This document shows, piece by piece, positions 18,600 through 27,261 of a stretch of DNA of 64,000 bases. Numbering within the stretch: position 1 is the first letter of the stretch; every line of letters begins with the position of its first letter. The stretch is taken from assembly GCA_029981855.1 (NCBI GenBank), contig JARRCS010000002.1, forward strand, positions 62,001-126,000, read 5' to 3'. The notes beneath the pieces are model-generated. The model ran no database searches and was not told where the DNA came from. It saw nothing but the letters and a program-made list of their open reading frames with translations. Source of the stretch: Halanaerobiales bacterium. Its GTDB lineage: Bacteria; Bacillota; Halanaerobiia; Halanaerobiales; DTU029. The position numbers and the translations under genes were made by a program.

Positions 18600-19340
18600 C
18601 TATCCTGTCTTTCCAATTAGATTAATACTGGCAAATAATTTATCCTGAACAACCCTGATTTTACAGAGTTTGGCCAGTTCAAGGATACTTAAAAAAGTAA
18701 CCACGATCTCCAGTCTATTACGACAGTTACGGCTAAGTTCTTTAAAGGAAATACCCCCAGGGTTTTCTGCTAATCTATTCATAATATACTCGACCTTATC
18801 CTCAATTTTGATATTTTCGGAATTAATCCTGTCCCAGTCTTCCTCCAGTGGTAGGTCTTCCTGCTTTGCTTTATCTCTGTATGCCGCCATCACCTTTTTA
18901 AAAGCCTCCACCAGCTCAGTTAGATCAACCGCCAGATCCAGTTCTTCCCTGCCGGCAGATGCAGGTTCATAACCGGAGGGCCTGGTAAATCTCTTAGCGG
19001 CCTTCTCCTGATAGTCCTGTAAAATCCGTGATAGTCTTTTAAAGTAATGGTATTCCTTCAACCGGTGAACCAGGTCACCTCCTCCTTCATCTTCTTGATC
19101 ATCATTTTCAGCCTGCGGCAGGAGACTACGCACCTTTAATTCGATCAATTCAGAGGCAATAACCATAAACTCACTGGCCAGATCCAGATCGAAATCCTTT
19201 AGCTCCTCCAGATATTCTAAATACTGTTCTGTAACCCTGGCCAGTGAGATCTCACTTATCTCAATCTTATTCTTTTTAACAAGCTGGTACAGGAGCTCCA
19301 GAGGCCCCTGAAATGTATCCAGTTGAACCTGATAAACCAT
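18600..19340 (-). CDS. scpA: Segregation and condensation protein A (kleisin)
   Basis: ScpA is the kleisin subunit that links Smc heads and ScpB. The N-terminal VQLDTFQGPLELLYQLVKKNKIEI, with EQYLEYLEELKDFDLDLASEFMVIAS following, is highly typical. The C-terminal winged helix includes VVTFLSILELAKLCKIRVVQ. The length of 246 residues is normal. It forms an operon with scpB, and the M50 protease gene lies upstream. Confidence 0.95.
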   Translation of the reverse strand: MVYQVQLDTFQGPLELLYQLVKKNKIEISEISLARVTEQYLEYLEELKDFDLDLASEFMVIASELIELKVRSLLPQAENDDQEDEGGGDLVHRLKEYHYFKRLSRILQDYQEKAAKRFTRPSGYEPASAGREELDLAVDLTELVEAFKKVMAAYRDKAKQEDLPLEEDWDRINSENIKIEDKVEYIMNRLAENPGGISFKELSRNCRNRLEIVVTFLSILELAKLCKIRVVQDKLFASINLIGKTG

Positions 19341-19356
19341 TTATAATTCACCCTTC

Positions 19357-20007
19357 TTAAAGTAATAAATTCATCAACAGAGAGATAACAGGTCTAATGA
19401 TACTCCAGAGGATACCTGTATAGGCCAGTAACAGAAGGACAATCATTCCTACCGGTCCTTCCAGTTTAAGAAAATATCTATCATATCTGGGAGGAAGGAA
19501 CCCGCGCAGTATCTTTGAACCATCCAGGGGAGGAATCGGAATCAGATTAAAGACTGCCAGACTCAGGTTCACCAGAACGGCCAGATAAAAAAAGCTAATT
19601 GTTGTCTTGACTATAGTAGATACCTGTCCGTAGCCGTAAAGATACGAATGCCTCAGGGTTAATCCGGTCAGCTGGAGGATAATCTTAACTAAAAGGGCAA
19701 AGAGGATTGCCAGGATAATATTGGCTCCAGGACCGGCAAGTCCCACCAGCAGCATCCCCTGGCGGGGGTTTTTATAATAACGGGGATTAATGGGAACCGG
19801 TTTAGCCCAGCCAATTCTCCTAGTTAAAACCAGGACCAGGCTACCCATCAAATCTAGATGGGCCAGGGGGTTAAGGGTTAACCGCCCCATCATCTTCGGA
19901 GTGGGATCCCCCAGCATATATGAAACCTTTCCATGAGAATATTCATGAAAGGACAGAGACAGTAATAGTATCGGGATAATGAAGATTAACTCCTGAATAG
20001 AAGACAC
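19357..20007 (-). CDS. Site-2 protease family (M50) membrane metalloprotease
   Basis: This 216-residue intramembrane zinc protease has the HEYSH site at 21-25 inside the first membrane helix. The third ligand lies in NLIPIPPLDGSKIL near residue 163. About five to six hydrophobic helices are visible. Homologues sit upstream of scpAB in many Firmicutes, and their substrates are mostly unknown. It starts 9 nt after the upstream nucleotidyltransferase gene. Confidence 0.88.
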   Translation of the reverse strand: MSSIQELIFIIPILLLSLSFHEYSHGKVSYMLGDPTPKMMGRLTLNPLAHLDLMGSLVLVLTRRIGWAKPVPINPRYYKNPRQGMLLVGLAGPGANIILAILFALLVKIILQLTGLTLRHSYLYGYGQVSTIVKTTISFFYLAVLVNLSLAVFNLIPIPPLDGSKILRGFLPPRYDRYFLKLEGPVGMIVLLLLAYTGILWSIIRPVISLLMNLLL

Positions 20008-20016
20008 TTTAACTAA

Positions 20017-21465
20017 TCACTCCCATCTTTTTATCAGTTTCTCAGCAAAGGCAAGCTCCTCCCGGCGATTCTTAAGCTCACCTCTTAACTTAGCATGATA
20101 GACCTTCTGTAAGATATCTTTTATCTCCGGTCCCGGTTTTAAACCCATCTCCTGCAGGTCAAAACCGTTAATCTCAATTTCTCTATCTGCCAGCTCTTCC
20201 AGATGATAGAGGAGATTCTCCTTAATCTTTCCCTTACCACTCTTGACCAGGAGAAGGATAATCTCCTCAGTAGTAAGTCCCTTTAACAACTTAACCAGTT
20301 CTACAGGATCAAGCTCCCGGTTCAGCCGGGATAAAATACCCCTGTTTCTCGCATAGGAAGAGAGGATTCTCTGATTGAGAGCAGAAAGCCCCCATTCTTC
20401 AATCTCCTGTTTATGTATATCCTCCAAAAAAACCGCCATTCTCAGCAACCATACTTTTATATTATAATTCTTTTCTTGAAAATATTCAAGATAGGCCTCC
20501 AGCTCTTTAAACTGGCGAAAAAAATCAGCCTTAATCTCTATCTCCAGGTTTAGCAATTTAAAGAGGGGAAATTCCTGCATCATCCTTAACAGGCCTGGCG
20601 TTACCCTGTCAGCAAAAAGGAGTCTTAATTCCTTCAACACTCTGGATGTGGAAAGTATGGAGAAATCAGCTACTGTCAGGGCCTCTTTCAGGAGGGCTTT
20701 TGTTTCTCTTGCAAAAGCAAAGCCCAATCCGACCGCTAATCTAATTCCCCTAATAATCCGGGTCGGATCATCCAGAAAGCTGAAACGATGCAGAACCCTT
20801 AATAACCCTCTTTCAACATCCTTACTACCCTGAAAAAAATCTAATATCCTTCCCCATCCATCCGGTTTGAGAACCAAAAGAAGGGTATTAACGGTAAAAT
20901 CACGTCGAAAGAGATCCTCCAGCAGGTCCGCCGGTTCCACCTCCGGCAGCGCTCCGGACCGGGGGTAGTACTCCCTTCTGCTCTCTGCCAGATCGAGGTT
21001 AAAACCGGTAGAAAGTTGAATATTCCCTGTATGAAATTCCCGGTTATAGGACCATTCTCCTCCCAGTCTGTCAGCCAGGGCCCTGATAAAATTCTCCAGA
21101 TCACCGGTAATTACCAGATCAAGGTCCTTATTATTCCGCCTTAGGAGAAGGTCCCTGACGAATCCCCCGGTTACATAGGCCTCAATTTGATACTTTTCAG
21201 CCAGTTTACCGGTTACTCTGAATATATTTATGACCTCCCGCGGAAAATTGTTCATCTCTCTGCTCAGGCCGATTATCTCAGGCCTGAGATCAACAAGACT
21301 ATTTCCGTAGCGATTTAAACACTGGTGGTAAGGTTTACTATCATAATAAGCAGATAATAAGTCACTCCTGATAGGTATTTCCGGAGAGACGTTTTTAAGA
21401 GGCAATGACTTTATCCCTTTTAATTTCCTATAATGGGTCTTTAACAGCTTCCTCTGAATCTCCAA
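20017..21465 (-). CDS. CCA tRNA nucleotidyltransferase / poly(A) polymerase family protein
   Basis: Class II nucleotidyltransferases of this type add or repair the CCA end of tRNA; some add only A or only CC. The head domain begins near residue 90 with VTGGFVRDLLLRRNNKDLDLVITG, which gives the G-G motif and the DxD metal pair. RRDFTVNTLL and DDPTRIIRGIRLAVGLGF (RNA and nucleotide binding) follow. About 75 residues precede the head domain and show no domain I recognise; this may be a remnant of the CBS-DHH fusion seen in other bacteria. Adding versus CCA-repair activity cannot be told from sequence by eye. Confidence 0.85.
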   Translation of the reverse strand: MEIQRKLLKTHYRKLKGIKSLPLKNVSPEIPIRSDLLSAYYDSKPYHQCLNRYGNSLVDLRPEIIGLSREMNNFPREVINIFRVTGKLAEKYQIEAYVTGGFVRDLLLRRNNKDLDLVITGDLENFIRALADRLGGEWSYNREFHTGNIQLSTGFNLDLAESRREYYPRSGALPEVEPADLLEDLFRRDFTVNTLLLVLKPDGWGRILDFFQGSKDVERGLLRVLHRFSFLDDPTRIIRGIRLAVGLGFAFARETKALLKEALTVADFSILSTSRVLKELRLLFADRVTPGLLRMMQEFPLFKLLNLEIEIKADFFRQFKELEAYLEYFQEKNYNIKVWLLRMAVFLEDIHKQEIEEWGLSALNQRILSSYARNRGILSRLNRELDPVELVKLLKGLTTEEIILLLVKSGKGKIKENLLYHLEELADREIEINGFDLQEMGLKPGPEIKDILQKVYHAKLRGELKNRREELAFAEKLIKRWE

Positions 21466-21560
21466 AAAAATACCCCCTAATCTTTAACGCTCTCCTAATT
21501 AATTATATTGTAAATTTTAAATAATGTCTAATGAAGAAATTAATCCCTGAAATTAGCAGA

Positions 21561-21581
21561 GCCACCGCGTAAAACGGTGGC
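21561..21581 (-). terminator. Hairpin after lysA
   Basis: GCCACCG/CGGTGGC with a 7-nt loop lies 18 nt after the lysA stop. No T-run follows, so it is a weak terminator or a remnant of repeat A, whose long form also carries GAGCCACCG. Confidence 0.4.
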
Positions 21582-21598
21582 TTCCTGTTTCCATCTAT

Positions 21599-22915
21599 CT
21601 ATTTTGTAAACCGCTCCGGTATCACATCGTTTTTTAGTAAATCATCATAACTCTCACGTTTGATAATCAGATCAGCCCTGCCATCATTGACCAGAACTAC
21701 AGCCGGACGGGGCAGGCCATTATAATTACTGGCCATAGCATAGGAATAGGCTCCGGTACAGGAAATAGCCAGGATATCGTCGGGTCGGGCCTCGGGCAGT
21801 TTAATATCATGGATCAGGATATCACCTGATTCACAGCACTTACCGGCAATAGTAACCAGTTCTTTTCCCTCCTCCAGCGCCCTGTTGGCCAGAATGGCCT
21901 CATACTCAGCACCGTAAAGAGCGGGTCTGATATTATCGGTCATACCGCCATCAACAGCCAGATATTTTCTAACTGCCGGAATATCCTTAATTGTACCGAT
22001 AGTATAAAGGGTTGTTCCGGCAGTACCAATAATCGAGCGCCCGGGCTCATTAATAATTACCGGCAGTGGGTAATTCAGCATATGGGCCTTCTCCCGGACC
22101 TTATCCCCGATTAAGCGGGCATATTCTTCAATATCCGGATGAATATCATCCTCCGTATAGGCTATCCCTAGACCACCACCAAGATCCAGTTCATCCAAAA
22201 TATAACCGGTTTTATCCCTTACCTCAGCCATAAAATCCAGCAGAACATCGACTTCTCTGGCAAAGGATGTCAGGTTGAAGATCTGGGATCCAATATGGGC
22301 ATGAATACCCTTCAGCTTTAACCTCTCCAGAGAAAGGATCTCTTTGATTACCTCCAGGGCCTGACCCCTGTAAATACTTACTCCGAATTTAGAGTCAATC
22401 TGGCCGGTCTGGATGAATTCATGAGTATGGGCCTCAATCCCCGGTGTTACCCTTAAAATTACTTTGACCTTACTATCGTTATTTCCGGCAAGTTTATTAA
22501 GCAAATGCGCCTCCTGTAAATTATCGACCATAAAACGACCAATACCGGCTTTTAAGGCCATATCAAGCTCGCTGATGGATTTATTATTACCGTGGAAATA
22601 GATCCTCTCTGGGGGAAAACCGGCCTTTAAAGCTACATATAGCTCTCCGCCGGAGACTACATCTAGACCCAGGCCCTCTTCTTCAATGATCCTGCAAAAG
22701 GTCCGGTTGATAAAGGCCTTACCGGCATAGGCTGTCCTTGATTTGGGGTAGTATTTTTTAAAGGATTCAACATACTTCCGGGCATTATTACGAATCTCCT
22801 TTTCATCTAAAACCAGTAAGGGACTACCAAATCTATTTACCAGCTCAACTGTACTGATACCTCCGATATTTAAAACTCCTTCTTCATCTATCGCCATTGT
22901 TCCGTATAATCTCAA
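21599..22915 (-). CDS. lysA: Diaminopimelate decarboxylase
   Basis: LysA is a PLP enzyme that decarboxylates meso-diaminopimelate to lysine, the last step of the pathway. The 438-residue protein has the PLP lysine in AYAGKAFIN (Lys66), then GIHAHIGSQI, GGGLGIAYTEDD and the C-terminal CCESGDIL with the partner-subunit cysteine. It starts with TTG at 22915 preceded by AAGGAG. It appears to be a single gene; I see no lysine riboswitch or T-box upstream. Confidence 0.95.
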   Translation of the reverse strand: MRLYGTMAIDEEGVLNIGGISTVELVNRFGSPLLVLDEKEIRNNARKYVESFKKYYPKSRTAYAGKAFINRTFCRIIEEEGLGLDVVSGGELYVALKAGFPPERIYFHGNNKSISELDMALKAGIGRFMVDNLQEAHLLNKLAGNNDSKVKVILRVTPGIEAHTHEFIQTGQIDSKFGVSIYRGQALEVIKEILSLERLKLKGIHAHIGSQIFNLTSFAREVDVLLDFMAEVRDKTGYILDELDLGGGLGIAYTEDDIHPDIEEYARLIGDKVREKAHMLNYPLPVIINEPGRSIIGTAGTTLYTIGTIKDIPAVRKYLAVDGGMTDNIRPALYGAEYEAILANRALEEGKELVTIAGKCCESGDILIHDIKLPEARPDDILAISCTGAYSYAMASNYNGLPRPAVVLVNDGRADLIIKRESYDDLLKNDVIPERFTK

Positions 22916-23003
22916 ATGAATTCAGCTCCTTTCAAAGATTACTTCCTTATTAATTTTTAAGTACATAAGTACATTCAATTAATGCCTAATATTCTTAAGC
23001 AAT

Positions 23004-23060
23004 AACTGCAAATAGATGTCGAAGAGATGTTTGAATAATTTACTTGATATTAACATAATC
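23004..23060 (+). repeat. Repeat A, degenerate left part
   Basis: AACTGCAAATAGATGTCGAAGAGATGTTTG begins the element (shared prefix GCAATA), then it diverges through AATTTACTTGATATTAACATAATCGGGCCTG, which resembles the long-form interior. It lies in the 397-bp gap between lysA and the plus-strand HD gene. The rest of that gap holds only the promoter listed next. Confidence 0.6.
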
Positions 23061-23223
23061 GGGCCTGAAAGTCAAAGGAAAATCAAACTGGTACCAGAAT
23101 AAAAAAGTAATCCTATTTCCTGATCATATTAGATCTCCTCAATTTTCAGGATAAATGAAGTTAGCAAATATTTGTATTAATATCATACCAAATTATTTAA
23201 CAGAAAAACAAGCCCTGTAATCA

Positions 23224-23252
23224 TTGACCCCCGGCAATTATTACTTTATAAT
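23224..23252 (+). promoter_or_regulatory. Promoter of the HD-domain gene with overlapping dyad
   Basis: TTGACC, a 17-nt spacer and TATAAT are on the plus strand. An inverted repeat CCGGCAATTAT (23231-23241) / ATAATTACCGG (23258-23268), 10 of 11 bp matching, brackets the -10 box and is a candidate repressor operator. Confidence 0.7.
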
Positions 23253-23312
23253 ATAAGATAATTACCGGTCTTAAATAAATATATTTATCTCTTATCGAAA
23301 ATCTTTCAGGGG

Positions 23313-23816
23313 GTGGTCAATATTTTTGAAAAAGAAATCATTCAAAAAATGAAGGAATACTTTGGCGAGGATAAGAAAAGAATTAATCATGCCTTACAGG
23401 TAACGGATTATGCCAGAACCTTAATTAAAAATTCCTGGAATCAGGATTTAAACCCAGAGGTTATTATCTATGCTGCTATCCTACATGATATTGGAATTAA
23501 ACAGGCTGAAGAAAAGTACAATAGTACTGCAGGCAGGTTTCAGGAAATAGAGGGTCCGCCGATTGCCCGCAGGATATTAAACTCCTTCCCTATCTCAGAA
23601 GAGATTATTAACGAGGTTTGTGAAATTATTGCTCACCATCATTCCCCGGGAAAAATAGATACTTATAATTTTAAGCTTCTATATGATGCAGACTGGCTGG
23701 TTAACCTTCCTGCAGAATATGATTTAACAGCAAACAGGGATAAAATTAATAATATCATCGATAGGCTCTATTTAACTGAGGTGGGAAAAGAACTGGCAAG
23801 TAAATTATTTAATTAA
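23313..23816 (+). CDS. HD-domain phosphohydrolase, substrate unknown
   Basis: This is a 167-residue HD-superfamily metal hydrolase. Motifs are in order: H in RINHALQVTDYA near residue 26, HD in AAILHDIG near 54-55, HHH in IIAHHHSPGKID near 109-111 and D in LLYDADWLVN near 124. The family includes phosphatases of nucleotides and small phosphate esters; no substrate can be named. It is one of only two plus-strand genes here, with its own promoter. The GTG start at 23313 directly abuts the AGGGGG ribosome binding site. The true start may be a few codons later, possibly at a non-ATG codon. Confidence 0.75.
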   Translation: MVNIFEKEIIQKMKEYFGEDKKRINHALQVTDYARTLIKNSWNQDLNPEVIIYAAILHDIGIKQAEEKYNSTAGRFQEIEGPPIARRILNSFPISEEIINEVCEIIAHHHSPGKIDTYNFKLLYDADWLVNLPAEYDLTANRDKINNIIDRLYLTEVGKELASKLFN

Positions 23817-23892
23817 TCCTTTATCTTTTTCCTATAGTCACTTTTTCTATGACCTCTTCAACCTTTTTCTGGGTTTCAACCCATAAGGGCAT

Positions 23893-24056
23893 TAATCTAC
23901 AGTGTTGTTTAGGAATTTTTGCAAATGAGCCTTAGTGAATCGGAGCTAAAAATCAGGCCAGACCACAGGAGGTGCGTCCCTCATACCGCTGCGTCCTTAA
24001 GCATTCGGAACACTAGGACCTCCTGTCTACTGAATCGAAATCATCTATTTATAGTT
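23893..24056 (+). repeat. Repeat A, long form
   Basis: The right end CTGAATCGAAATCATCTATTTATAGTT is clear. The left end is eroded, but GTGAATCGGAG and AAAAATCAGG match the interior at 8,481-8,566. The interior includes a GC-rich hairpin ACAGGAGGT/ACCTCCTGT not present in short copies. Confidence 0.6.
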
Positions 24057-24058
24057 AT

Positions 24059-25013
24059 TTAAACCGCCTCCCAGCGGGGACATTTGGAGCCCCAGCGGGC
24101 AATCAGTTCACCGTTCTGATAGATGTTGACAATTTCACACCTATTTGGGCAGCCAGAACATTCAAAACTATTTGTTTTAAAGTCAAATCCTGTGATGGCA
24201 AATCCCTTAAAGGTAGTCTTATGCCCTTTTCTCCTGGCAACCTCTTCTCTGGCTAACATGGCAGCCCCAATGGCCCCCATTATGATGCTCCGGAACATGG
24301 ATCTCATATCCAAGTTCCTTTTCAAAGGCCTTTTTGATTCCTACATTGGCGGCAACCCCACCCTGAAAAACAACCGGGGGTTCAATATCCTTCCCCTTAG
24401 CCACATTATTAAGATAGTTTCTGACCATAGCCTCACAGAGCCCGGCTATAATCTCCTGAATCTCATGGCCTAACTGCTGTTTATGAATCATATCCGACTC
24501 TGCAAATACCGAGCACCTACCGGCTATTCTCACCGGGGATTCCGCTTTGAGGGCATATTCACCAAAGTCTTCAATCGGTATCTCCAGTCTGGCAGCCTGT
24601 TGATCGAGAAAAGAACCTGTTCCGGCCGCACAGACGGTGTTCATGGCAAAATCCACAGCAACACCATCCCTGATAATAATTATCTTCGAGTCCTGCCCGC
24701 CAATCTCTAACACCGTCCGGACTTCTGGAATTAGATGAGCCGCAGCTACTGCATGGGCGGTAATCTCATTTTTGATGACATCCGCCCCCAGTATTACTCC
24801 GGCCAGATTACGGCCACTACCTGTTGTACCTACCCCTCCGATCTCGAGGCCGGAATATTTTTCGGCAATCCGGTTTAAACCCTCTTTAATCACCTGAACC
24901 GGCTGACCCTTTGTCCTGAGATAGATTTTATCAACTAAAGTTCCGAATTGATCAAGCAAAGCCAGGTCAGTACTGACCGAGCCAACATCAACACCCAAAA
25001 AGTATTTATCCAT
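24059..25013 (-). pseudogene. BadF/BcrA-type CoA-dehydratase activase, split by a frameshift
   Basis: Intact members are ASKHA-fold ATPases with a [4Fe-4S] cluster that activate 2-hydroxyacyl-CoA dehydratases or benzoyl-CoA reductases. From ATG 25013 the frame gives GVDVGSVSTDLALLD, EIGGQDSKII, AMNTVCAAGTGSFLDQQ (cluster cysteine) and FQGGVAANVGIKKAFEKELGY up to VPEHHN. It then shifts frame within AATGGGGGCC near 24274-24284. The other frame continues with MGAIGAAMLAREEVARRKG and a C-terminal CSGCPNRCEI down to a stop at 24059. The shift is +1 relative to the first frame. Removing one G from the five-G run restores a continuous frame. It may be a real loss of function, a sequencing error in a homopolymer, or programmed frameshifting. 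The two DUF2229 genes upstream are its usual partners. Confidence 0.8.
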
Positions 25014-25110
25014 AATTTTTTCTGCCCCTCTCTTTTTTACATTAATCTTATAGACAATTTAACAGTATACTTGACCTTCCCCATTTTTAATGTCTCATTC
25101 CCTTAGCAAT

Positions 25111-25210
25111 AACTACAAATAGATGAAATTTGATTTTAATGATTATGGCCGAAGGCCAATTTGATTATTCAGGGTCAGATTTCTGCAATCGGAGACATCT
25201 ATTTGTAGTT
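25111..25210. repeat. Repeat A interrupted by repeat C
   Basis: The left arm AACTACAAATAGATG (25111-25125) and the right part GCAATCGGAGACATC to TTTGTAGTT (ending 25210) are repeat A. Between them lies a C element containing AAATTTGATTTTAATG and TTATGGCCGAAGGCCAATTTG (about 25126-25170). The right arm also supplies the last codons of the DUF2229 gene (Asn-Tyr-Lys-stop). Confidence 0.75.
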
Positions 25211-26275
25211 CACTATTTTCTTCCTTCGCCCAATTAAATCAATAAAGGCCTCCAGCCGGGTGATCAAACCGGCATCACCGCTATGTTCATCAAAAAAAAG
25301 AGATATAAACGGGATTCCTTCCCTTTGACTGACTTCGGGCAAAATAGTCTGGGCCACAATCTCTGGCATACAGGTAAAGGGGCCGATATGAATAACCCCA
25401 TCAAACCCCCTCCTGGCATATCTGACAGCATTACCGACACTATCAATACCGTGACCACCTACAAAGCTCCTTAGATACGGTTCTGCTGCTTTTGTGATTG
25501 TTTCCATTTCATTATCCAGATGGAGAAAATGACTAAGCCAGTTACTGATATAGACCTCCTTTTCCACCGTAGCCCCCAGCTGGCCCAGTTTCTTTTCAAT
25601 CTCCAGATTCACAAAGGGTTCTATAATTAGATAGATCTCACCAACAAGCCCTATCTTTATCTCCATACCCCTTTTAAACTTACCTCTGGTATCATCGATT
25701 AGCTCGCGGTACTCTCTTTTTAATCTATTAATTCCATCTACCGACATTGTCTGATCGAGCTTAGCTAAGAAAGCATTGTAAAGTTTATCAACCTGACCTG
25801 CCATCCTTTCGGTAGCCCTTCTCTTTAATACCAGCCGGTGGATCTTATCCATGGCCAGAATCTTATTCCAGGCCAGTTTACCGGCATTAAAGAGTCTCTT
25901 TAAAGGAAAACCGCCGAATAAATCACGCAGCTCTCTATAACCCTGAATTAAGTCCGGTTCCAGGACAATCATCCTGACATCATAACCGAGTTCTTTCAGA
26001 ATGGCCTGCTGCACCTCGCCATAATACCCGAAACGGCAGGGGCCACATCCCCCACCCATTACAATCGTATCCGCTCCTCTCTCCAGGGCTTCAATAAAAT
26101 TCCCCAGGTTTATTTTTAGAGGTAGACAGGCAAATTCCGGGCTATATTTGATGCCCAGGTCCAGGGTTTTCTTGGAATTTTTCGGTGGAACTACTACTTC
26201 CAGGCCCATCTCCTGAAAAAAAGCCCTGGCCGGAATCCATAAATTTCCCATATGGGGAAAGGTTACTCTCTTCAT
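25199..26275 (-). CDS. DUF2229 acyl-CoA dehydratase activase-related protein (second)
   Basis: This 358-residue protein belongs to DUF2229, related to the 2-hydroxyacyl-CoA dehydratase/benzoyl-CoA reductase family. VTFPHMGNLWIPARAFFQEMGL at the start, YSPEFACLPLKINLGNFIEAL and MGGGCGPCRFGYYGE carry the conserved cysteines, and IGPFTCMPEIVAQTI plus DEHSGDAGLITRLEAFIDL close the protein. The last sequence recurs almost exactly in the neighbouring DUF2229 protein. The function is not established; members occur with BcrA-type activases. Its start overlaps the upstream gene's stop (ATGA). The final codons, Asn-Tyr-Lys-stop, come from the arm of a repeat A element. Confidence 0.82.
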   Translation of the reverse strand: MKRVTFPHMGNLWIPARAFFQEMGLEVVVPPKNSKKTLDLGIKYSPEFACLPLKINLGNFIEALERGADTIVMGGGCGPCRFGYYGEVQQAILKELGYDVRMIVLEPDLIQGYRELRDLFGGFPLKRLFNAGKLAWNKILAMDKIHRLVLKRRATERMAGQVDKLYNAFLAKLDQTMSVDGINRLKREYRELIDDTRGKFKRGMEIKIGLVGEIYLIIEPFVNLEIEKKLGQLGATVEKEVYISNWLSHFLHLDNEMETITKAAEPYLRSFVGGHGIDSVGNAVRYARRGFDGVIHIGPFTCMPEIVAQTILPEVSQREGIPFISLFFDEHSGDAGLITRLEAFIDLIGRRKKIVNYK

Positions 26276-27255
26276 GCCATCTTCCTTCTTTCCAGCAGGT
26301 CAATAAAGGCTTCCAATCTGGTAATTAAACCGGCCTGACCGCTATGCTCATCGATATTTATATTTAAAAATGAGATATCCTGATGTTTTTTACTATTTAT
26401 ACTTACCAGTTCATTGACCAGGGAATCGGGACCGCAGCCGAAGGCGGTGACCTGAATAATCCCCTGAACCCTCTCTTTTGATTCAAATAATAGATGATAA
26501 GCCGCCCCCATAACCTCCCGGTTATAGATCCAGAATAATTTCTTTGGCTGTCTTTCAGCGGCCTTCTCTAATAATCCGGGCCTGAACATCTCCAGGGTAA
26601 CCACCTTTACCCCCATCTTTCTTAAATGACCTACTATATCCATGCTGAGGTATTTATCATTAGTAATATAGGAGTGGCCGAGAACAGCCACCCTTAATCC
26701 ATTATCTCTACCGGCCTGTGATTCTACAGAACCATTCTTTAAAATTCTCATTGCCTCTGCAGGGGTAAAACCCCTTTGTTGAATCTCTGCAAACTCCCTC
26801 TGTTTTTTTAAAGCCTTCCAGTAAGCCTTTTCAACCCTCCAGTAATTAACTTTGAGTTTTTCTCCTATTTGATGGGCAATCCTCCTTAAAGGAAATAGTC
26901 CCTTTCTTAAATCCACAACTGGCTCTATCAGTGGGGGAACCTGCTTAAAGGTTGCTCTGACCATATCCGGTAGTCCCATAAATTTTGGGCAGACGGCATT
27001 ACCCTTGCCAAGGCTGATTAAGCGGGGAACAAAGAGATAATTTACTCGGTCAAGCAGCTCTAATACATGGCCGTAGTAGACCTTAAAGGGCAAACAGAGG
27101 TCATCAACCGCTCTCTTTACCCCCTCATCGAGTATCCTTTTATTTGTTTCCGGAGAGAGAACCACTTCCATCCCCATCTCCTGAAAAAAAACCTCCCAGG
27201 ATGGGTAATAATAGTGAAACATCAGGGCCCTGGGAATCCCTATCTTATAACTCAT
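26272..27255 (-). CDS. DUF2229 acyl-CoA dehydratase activase-related protein (first)
   Basis: This 327-residue paralogue has YKIGIPRALMFHYYYPSWEVFF at the N-terminus, DDLCLPFKVYYGHVLELL, a KGNAVCPKFMGLPD cysteine segment, FGCGPDSLVNEL and the DEHSGQAGLITRLEAF close. It is related to CoA-dehydratase subunits and probably forms a complex with the following DUF2229 protein and the activase. It begins 6 nt after the spoVAF-type gene and overlaps the next gene by 4 nt, so it is part of the spoVAD operon transcriptionally. The reaction is unknown. Confidence 0.82.
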   Translation of the reverse strand: MSYKIGIPRALMFHYYYPSWEVFFQEMGMEVVLSPETNKRILDEGVKRAVDDLCLPFKVYYGHVLELLDRVNYLFVPRLISLGKGNAVCPKFMGLPDMVRATFKQVPPLIEPVVDLRKGLFPLRRIAHQIGEKLKVNYWRVEKAYWKALKKQREFAEIQQRGFTPAEAMRILKNGSVESQAGRDNGLRVAVLGHSYITNDKYLSMDIVGHLRKMGVKVVTLEMFRPGLLEKAAERQPKKLFWIYNREVMGAAYHLLFESKERVQGIIQVTAFGCGPDSLVNELVSINSKKHQDISFLNINIDEHSGQAGLITRLEAFIDLLERRKMA

Positions 27256-27261
27256 TAGAGA

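Noticed and set aside
22916-23003. Lysine riboswitch or T-box before lysA
   Set aside because: The short AT-rich stretch lacks the L-box core and T-box TGG motif and has no terminator/antiterminator pair.
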